Positions 57,871 through 64,000 of a stretch of 64,000 bases of DNA are shown one piece after another (within the stretch, counting starts at the first letter, position 1; each line of letters starts with the position of its first letter). The stretch spans positions 7,316,001 to 7,380,000 of the forward strand of contig NW_020825289.1 of NCBI RefSeq assembly GCF_003286085.1. The letters are read 5' to 3'. This DNA is from Drosophila persimilis. Taxonomy: Eukaryota; Arthropoda; Insecta; Diptera; Drosophilidae. Under the pieces are notes generated by a model, which made no database searches, was not told the DNA's origin, and worked only from the letters and a program-made list of their open reading frames with translations. Made by a program: the position numbers and the translations under genes.

Positions 57871-58956
57871 CTATATCAATTTATACGGTAGCTCTACTCT
57901 CATTTGGGGGTGGTAATAGCCGTACTGATGCAGTGGATACTTGGGTATTAGATACTCCATTCGCATATTCCGCAATATGGCGCAATTGTTGTACAGTAAC
58001 CAATCGTCCATCGCCGACACGTGGCAGGCCTCCGATCTGCCCATCTTGAAGAGCTCCCTTCGGAAATCCAACCAGATGGGCCTGTACGAGGAGAACACGT
58101 GGAAATTGGGCGTTACGTTCCTGAGGATACGGCGCTGCAGCCACTTGTACACCTTGGGCTTGTTGTAAATTGTCGACAGGCCACGGCACACTTGGGTTTG
58201 CGGCTTGTTATAGTACATTTGGTAGTGGCCATGATATGGCGTGTCCATGATTATTTCTGACATGCTGTTCTTGATTTTGTAGTGCATTCGCGTATCCTGC
58301 CAAAGTACTCCGAACGTAACACCCCAAGGATTGAATACCCAATTGCCCATATGGTCGCTCTCCATTCGGGGTATCGATATCGTTTTCTCGAAACTTTTGG
58401 TTCGTATTTTACCCTCGCCTGCTCTAGGTGATATTGCTGGTGCTGGTGCTGGTGGTGGTGCTTTTGCTGGTGCTTCTCCTTCTCCTTTTGCTTTTGGTTT
58501 TTTAGCCTTGGGCATGGCCCAGAAGTTGAGAGCCCCCTTTGTGAGATTACCACGGACCATGGGGCGCTTAGTTGCAGACACCTTCGTGCGCGCTGGTGCC
58601 TTGTCCGCCGTGCGCAGCTTGCTCTGATAGGCGACAGGAAACAGGCCCATTTTGCCACTTTCCGATTCCTGTCCGCGGTATCCCGAGTTATCGGCAGCCG
58701 CCTCCAGGTCCTGGAGCTGCAATTGGGCTTGAACCGCCTCAGACTTCGATGGGACCGTCATGTTCGGTGACACGGAGCTCTGGTTGCTGCTCGCATTCAA
58801 AGGTTCGCCCAGGGTCAGGGACAGGGGTATCCCATGGACAATGAAAGGCAAAACCTGGAAAGGCAAAACCTTTTTGGCAACAAGGCGGCTGGGATGTGGA
58901 AAACTTACGCTTATTAGGCATCCGAGGCCGATAAACACTGCATAAATTTGATACAT
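57871..58956 (-). CDS. Unrecognised secreted protein, single exon, 361 residues
   Basis: An uninterrupted frame starts with a clear signal peptide (MYQIYAVFIGLGCLISVSF). The N-terminal third is polar with potential N-glycosylation sites (NASSNQSS, NMT). A low-complexity linker follows (KKPKAKGEGEAPAKAPPPAP). The C-terminal half looks globular and conserved: MGNWVFNPWGVTFGVLWQDT, YHGHYQMYYNKPQTQVCRGL, KWLQRRILRNVTPNFHVFSS and LLYNNCAILRNMRMEYLIPK, with three cysteines and many Trp/Tyr. Length without interruption and biased content argue for a real gene. I recognise no family. It stands alone in a gene-poor area, 2.4 kb upstream of the homeobox gene and on the opposite strand. Confidence 0.82.
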   Translation of the reverse strand: MYQIYAVFIGLGCLISVSFPHPSRLVAKKVLPFQVLPFIVHGIPLSLTLGEPLNASSNQSSVSPNMTVPSKSEAVQAQLQLQDLEAAADNSGYRGQESESGKMGLFPVAYQSKLRTADKAPARTKVSATKRPMVRGNLTKGALNFWAMPKAKKPKAKGEGEAPAKAPPPAPAPAISPRAGEGKIRTKSFEKTISIPRMESDHMGNWVFNPWGVTFGVLWQDTRMHYKIKNSMSEIIMDTPYHGHYQMYYNKPQTQVCRGLSTIYNKPKVYKWLQRRILRNVTPNFHVFSSYRPIWLDFRRELFKMGRSEACHVSAMDDWLLYNNCAILRNMRMEYLIPKYPLHQYGYYHPQMRVELPYKLI

Positions 58957-61371
58957 TGTTTGTACAACTGTACAATTTTCCCTGAATGAACAATAAATAG
59001 TGTGTTTGCGCTCTTCTTTGCAATTAAAGTATACAAAACTAACTAACTAGTATTTATGGAACACAAATTGTAATGAAATATCTAGATAGGGCTACTATTG
59101 TTCCTGGAAATTTAGGGATATACCCCATACCCCGTATACGTCTTTTGAACCGCCCTTTGGATACATTTTCCGTGTTGAAGATACATTACCCTTGCCCTGT
59201 CCTGCCCTATTAGTTTGTCACACAAATTAGACCATGAGGCAAACAAACAGACAGCCCAACGAATTAATCAGGCTACAATTTCCCAAAGAGTTCAATGCAC
59301 GCCACGCCCCGCCCCATGGAAAGAAGGAAGGTCCAATGTTCACCTTTGACGTAATCGGAAACCGAAAACCAAAACCGTACTCTGAAGACCCCGAATGGCG
59401 TGGGAGTGTCAGGACGTCAGATACTCGAACTCGATACAGATGTTTACTCGAAGATCGATGTGGATGGTGGATGCTGTGATGCTGTGATGCCCGACACCCC
59501 GCAGGACCTGAGTGCATCATTAGCGGAGTGCGATGACAAAAAAAGAAGGAACAAAAAACTGGAGGACAGACTGCACCACGCGACTGCGACTCCGTCTTCG
59601 TCTCCGTGTCCGACTGTGATTTATGCTGCGTGCGCCTGACAAACACTTGAGAAGTGATGATTTATAATGGAGATGCATGCTCGGTTGTTAATTAAATTCT
59701 GACACGGTTGCGCTCCATTTAACGTTAAATGCGAGGGAATCGGATGGGAGCCGATCTTGGGATGGGGATGGGGATGGGGACAGAAACAGGAACAGGGATA
59801 GGCATTCAGATAGGGATCTCAGGCGATAACTGGCCAAAGGGCTAACAAATTGTTAATTGATTCGAGATGCCACGGCACCCAGAGACCCCAGAGAGCCCAG
59901 AGACCCCAGAGAGCCAAACACACTCCCCGTCTGGCAGAGGAATTTGAAATATGGCAAGCAATAGTCGAATATTCATTAAGCGCAATTATGAAAATTAAGT
60001 TGTCATTTTGATTTGAATGCCCGCGACACTCGGGCATGCGGTCCCATAACCAGTGCCCCCAAGCCACAAGCCCCAAGCCCCATGCCCCCCGACGGGGCTT
60101 GGGCAGGGGCAGACGTCGAGTATTCTCATTAAATTAAATCAAAATGACAGCGCAGCCCTGCTAAATGGATGCCTTGCGATTCGTCCTCTCCCTATCCATT
60201 CCAATGCACTGATCCCAGAGTGATCTGGCTCTCTGCCCCTCTGCCTCTGCCTTTTGCTCCGAGTCTGGCGACTAATTAACGTGTTTTCACATATTTTGTT
60301 CAAATCGTGCGTGAATAATGAAGACGTTATCACACCGCCATCCAGCACCCTGTAGTAAGCGACGTGGAGCTGGCTACCCGCCAATTGGAAACCAGTGTCT
60401 GCCGTACCACCAGCTAATTTCTCAAGATCCCCCACCACCCCCCCACCGCCCGCCACCGCCCCTTCCGAGTGTGCTGCTGGCTCTCTGAAGATATCACATC
60501 GTATTAGATCGGAACTGCTCTGAATTATGTGTTCATAATTTCGAATTAATGAACGTTTTATTTGGGGCCTCTGCCAGAGTAGGTATAAAAGTGTCTCCAT
60601 ATATTTCTTGACCCATTCTCAGGTGGAGATGACCAAGAAAATGTGGCTGTAACCTTTCTTTATTGAACGATAAAGTGTCCTCTTCAGCACCCACTGAAGC
60701 ACCCAGTGGGAGAAAACAATGTTAATACTGAGGACAGATATCCTTAAAAAATAGTTTATATGCACTTTCCTTGCTATAATAGATCACAAGAGGAATGCAA
60801 ATGCTCTCAAGATCAGCACCTAATGGAGACACGGGTCCGCATAATTTCGATCACACGCTCATTAATCAGAGGCATGAAATATGTGTGATTGCAAACGTAT
60901 TAAATATATTTAGCAAAGCCATCGAAATATTAAATAGCGCTACTTGTAGACTATTAGCCAAAAATTATGGCTTTTAATCATAGCCGAGATGTGAGAGAAC
61001 GAAGACGAGAATATATAGTATAGGGGAATGTTCGAAAGACACGCCCAGACACCCAAACCATTTCACACACATGTTTTAAAAATAAACCCACATGTGTGTC
61101 TGCTTCGCTCTGAATCGGATTCGGAATCGGAATCGGCTATGTCTGTTTCTGTTGCTCCCACGAGGACAAACAGACAGCTGCAGAGAGTGTGAGGGAGAGA
61201 GAGAGAGTGCGACTGAATATAGCCGAGGCCACGCCCCGCCAGGCATCGCCCGGTTGCCAAGATCCTGCACTTCGAAATATTCAAATTAGTTTTCCGAAAC
61301 CACTCGAGGCGCGCTGTTGTTTTGATAGCCATCGCAGAGGCCAAAAGACCCAATTCAAGATCGGTTCAAAT
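58957..61371. other. Upstream region of the homeobox gene
   Basis: 2.4 kb without a supported gene. It includes the promoter of the minus-strand secreted protein and probable regulatory DNA of the homeobox gene. Tandem runs occur at about 59757-59780 (GATGGG units) and 59877-59925 (CCCAGAGA units). The ORF open from 61189 to the homeobox exon has no ATG giving a better start than 61372. Confidence 0.45.
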
Positions 61372-63471
61372 ATGAATTCCCAATCGGCGGCGCGTCGGTA
61401 TCCGCACAGTTTTTCGATCGATCAGATTCTGGCCAAGCCGGAGCTGCGTGCGTCCAATAGTTTCGAGCTGATCGGCGCGTCACAGGCGGCGTCGCAGGAT
61501 GACAGTGGAGGCGGCAGCATCTGTGATGTGTCGCGCGTCTCCAGTCCGGCTACATCGAGCTGCCTGGAGGATGCTCTGGACGATGGCAAAAGTGATATAG
61601 ATATCGCCTCAGACGACGGCAACGGTGCGTATGATTGTTGGAAGTGGACTGCAGAACAGCCGTGAGAAGAGGTCCGGAGAAATCTATAAAATGGCTGTCT
61701 TATTGTGCTCTTTGAGGAATTTATAAGGAATACCTAATTTTGGAGAGGATTTTATGATTATAACTAAATGCCAGCTGCGCATAAAAGGTGGTATTTTCTG
61801 ATTCTGATTCTCTGCAAAGATAGGATCTAGGGATGGGAACGAACAGAGAAACAAATCTGCCCCGAAATTTCCTTTGTTTCTCGGGGGATGTATAAGGATA
61901 CACTCTTTGCACCTTATACATATCGAGACTTTTGACCCAAAGGCCCAAACGCCAATCTCTCAGGTTTTGTTACTAATGATATTGGTAATTCCACCTGAAC
62001 GAACGCCGCCATGGCTGAGTGATCTCATCTGTCAACTGTGCGATCAAGAAACAAATGGTCAAAAATTAGCTTGAGGGGTGACAGAAAATACAGAAAGAAA
62101 AGCCCGACACCGTCACATACGAGTAGCTAATGATGCAGTTGTCAAAGCGGGTGCGGGATCGGAAAAGATCTGAAAGAAAAGGTATAGGTGGAGGGCCTCC
62201 ACCCGTAGAGAAGGAATTTATATGACAATTTGTTTTCGGTCAGCCAAGAGAATGCCACGCCAAATGGCCAATTAGAGGCAATGGCTGAATGAGATGCAGC
62301 TTTTTGATTGAAACGCTTGAGTGGTTGCCAACAAGGGATTGGGGCAGCCTTGGTAACCGATCGACAAATTACAATTAGCAGCAAATAGTTGGCACCTCTC
62401 CCTGGCAACGGAAGAGCGGAATGCCCGCTGTCGGTAGCAATAAGTGTCTTTGAATCAATGAAACAATTTCCCATTCAGTCATTAACTCCTTCCGCTTTCC
62501 TTCCGCTTGCAGCACTCGGCGATGATCGAAAGAAGCGTCCGCGAACGGCTTTCTCGGCGGCCCAGATCAAGGCCCTGGAAACGGAGTTCGAGCGGGGCAA
62601 GTATCTATCGGTGGCCAAGAGAACGGCGCTGGCAAAACAGCTCCAACTGACGGAGACGCAGGTGAGGGCACAACTCAACCCCAAAAGGCAGACAGTTCTC
62701 TTCTAATACCACCTTGTGCAGATCAAGATCTGGTTCCAGAATCGTCGCACCAAGTGGAAGCGCAAGTACACATCTGATGTGGAGACCCTGGCCTCCCACT
62801 ACTACGCCCAGCTGGGGATCGGGGGCTTGGCCAGACCCATGGTGGTGGGCGATCGCCTTTGGCTCTTCAGTCAGACGCCCGCCGGCCCCACACCCATCCA
62901 GTCCATCATGCTGAACGGCAGTGGGTCCGCCCCTCCAATGGCGGCAGCAGCGCCGCCAATGCGTCCGTATCCACAGAGTGGAGGAATGCCTCCCCTGCCG
63001 GGACCCAGTGTCATGGAGAGCGCCCGCAATGCCATTCTATCCCGTGGACAGCCCCTCAACTTTGCTCTGCCCTTTGGCGTATCCAAGTCCTCGGCGGGTG
63101 GAGTGCCCGTGTCCCCGTCCAGCTATGTGCCGCGCTGCAAGTCCTATGCGGGCGGGTTCATGAACTACGCCCCGCCACATCCTCAGAGCGAGGCCTATCT
63201 CCAATTGAAGTACGCCACCCTGACACCGGAAACGGAAGCGGAAACCGGCTCGACCAACGGCCTGGCCGAGCTGGAGCGCGTCTTTGGCGACGCGAATGCC
63301 AACTTTCTGCAGCACCGGAGCGTCCCTGGCACAGGAGCGGGAGGCGCCACGTCCTATGGCCACGAGGCATTGGGCCAGGCCCAGCGCAGCCGTAGACCCA
63401 CGCAATCGGAGTCCGAGTGCAGCGACATCGACTGCGAGCAGCTGGACGAGGATGAGGCGGCGGCGGAGTAG
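61372..63471 (+). CDS. lms: Homeobox transcription factor, probable lms (lateral muscles scarcer)
   Basis: Exons 61372-61624, 62513-62661 and 62722-63471 join in frame to 383 residues. Near the N-terminus, FSIDQILAKPEL is an engrailed-homology-1 (eh1) motif that recruits the Groucho corepressor. The homeodomain begins RKKRPRTAFSAAQIKALETE and ends with IKIWFQNRRTKWKRKY; an intron splits it at TETQ|IKIW, a position common in NK/Bar-class genes. Directly after it comes SDVETLASHYYAQLGIGGLA and GDRLWLF, a tail distinctive for this gene. The C-terminal part is Pro/Ala/Gly-rich and ends acidic (SDIDCEQLDEDEAAAE). Lms is needed for lateral transverse muscles of the embryo. The homeobox class is certain; the lms name rests on memory of the homeodomain and tail. 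AATAAA is at 63779-63784. Confidence 0.88.
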
Positions 63472-63764
63472 CCTAATATTTGGATACAGTTACGGATTAC
63501 GTGTTATCTTAAGAATTCTATGTATGTATGTTCCACACTAAAATGTGCTCCTACGAATTTCACGTGTTATGTGGTTTGTCTGTGCCGAGGGATTCGGATT
63601 CGTCTGCCAAGGAATGCACAGGAGTAGGAAAAGATAGGATAATTGGATGGCCAAATTATGTAAGAATGATGCGAAGCATACCCTTAAAGCATAATGGCTT
63701 CGAATGAACATTGGATTGGATTTACAGAGGCATTTAATACATATATATTTGTCAAGTTCATAAC
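63472..63764. other. Convergent 3' ends of the homeobox gene and the DUF1091 gene
   Basis: The AATAAA at 63779-63784 on the plus strand lies inside the opposite-strand DUF1091 coding exon, whose stop is at 63765. If used, the two transcripts overlap at their 3' ends. Nothing else is visible. Confidence 0.45.
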
Positions 63765-64000
63765 TCAAGAGAGAGTGAAATAAAATTTGGTCACAGCCCG
63801 GTTGATGTCGTAGGCAATCCAGTTTACTTCTACCATATAATCACCATCCGGAAATGGTAGCACTACAGAAAATTGGTGATTTACAGATGCAGTGTTTAAC
63901 TTTTCCAAGATAATAGCATGCTGGAAGCGGAAAAATAGTTGCAATTATTACCAATTTTGTTGGCGAGTCTGTAAGGGATTAACTTACATTGTAGGGGCAC
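63765..64000 (-). CDS. DUF1091 (DM8) family protein, C-terminal part
   Basis: The last exon, 63765-63920, reads HAIILEKLNTASVNHQFSVV, LPFPDGDYMVEVNWIAYDIN and RAVTKFYFTLS before the stop. It joins in phase 0, over a 67-bp GTAAGT..CCAG intron, to an upstream exon ending CPYN at 63988, which continues past the window edge. CPYN followed by LP-P-GDY and a terminal YFTLS is the C-terminal signature of the DUF1091/DM8 family. This large fly-specific set of secreted proteins is related to MD-2-like lipid-binding folds by prediction, and some members are chemosensory or male-specific. The 5' part is out of view. Confidence 0.82.

Noticed and set aside
59227-59646. 139-codon minus-strand ORF
   Set aside because: Composition is unlike a protein; overlapping ORFs exist on the other strand, and no splice or family evidence was found.

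Overview
The window is fly nuclear DNA. Introns are short with GT..AG ends, codon use is Drosophila-like, and the proteins read directly as Drosophila genes: Tfb1, Arc1, Arc2, clu, calypso, shark, mrj and a homeobox gene resembling lms. As far as I recall these lie on the arm called 2R in D. melanogaster (Muller element C), although the set is not collinear there. Together with AT-rich dispersed repeats that I associate with the obscura group, this suggests an obscura-group species. I cannot name the species from the sequence alone.

Layout. 1-2.3 kb: a tandem minus-strand group of DM4/12-type secreted protein genes (one cut by the window edge, one intact, one decayed). 2.5-4.5 kb: Tfb1 (TFIIH p62). 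4.8-7.9 kb: repeats and unexplained decayed ORFs. 8.1-10.6 kb: Arc1 and Arc2, a divergent pair of domesticated retroelement Gag capsid genes. 11.5-12.5 kb: an unrecognised two-exon gene. 13.1-15.7 kb: a SPATA20-type thioredoxin-domain gene with a mitochondrial presequence. 17.5-23.3 kb: clu. 24.3-25.7 kb: calypso. 26.1-26.4 kb: a KGD4/MRPS36-type gene. 27.8-29.7 kb: a short ORF followed by a lipoyltransferase gene. 30.0-30.6 kb: a small secreted protein. 31.0-34.1 kb: shark. 35.9-37.6 kb: mrj with two alternative third exons. 37.6-57.9 kb: about 20 kb with almost no coding sequence, holding a 1.2 kb transposon with Transib-like ends, an inverted pair of tRNA-Glu genes and more repeats. 57.9-59.0 kb: an unrecognised secreted protein. 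61.4-63.5 kb: the homeobox gene. 63.8-64.0 kb: the end of a DUF1091 gene.

Themes. Several neighbours serve mitochondria: the SPATA20-like protein, Clu, the KGD4-type subunit that tethers E3 in the 2-oxoglutarate dehydrogenase complex, and the lipoyltransferase that modifies the E2 of that same complex. A dispersed repeat whose end carries TATATTT blocks, CTGAGGGTC and in three copies a Motif 1 core-promoter site (GGTCACACTG or one-base variant) sits directly upstream of the 11.5 kb gene, clu, the lipoyltransferase transcript and, in inverted and degraded form, shark. This looks like repeated recruitment of a mobile promoter module. Exon structures were assembled by hand from splice sites and reading phase. 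Complete multi-exon models close in frame, but no alignment or transcript data were available.
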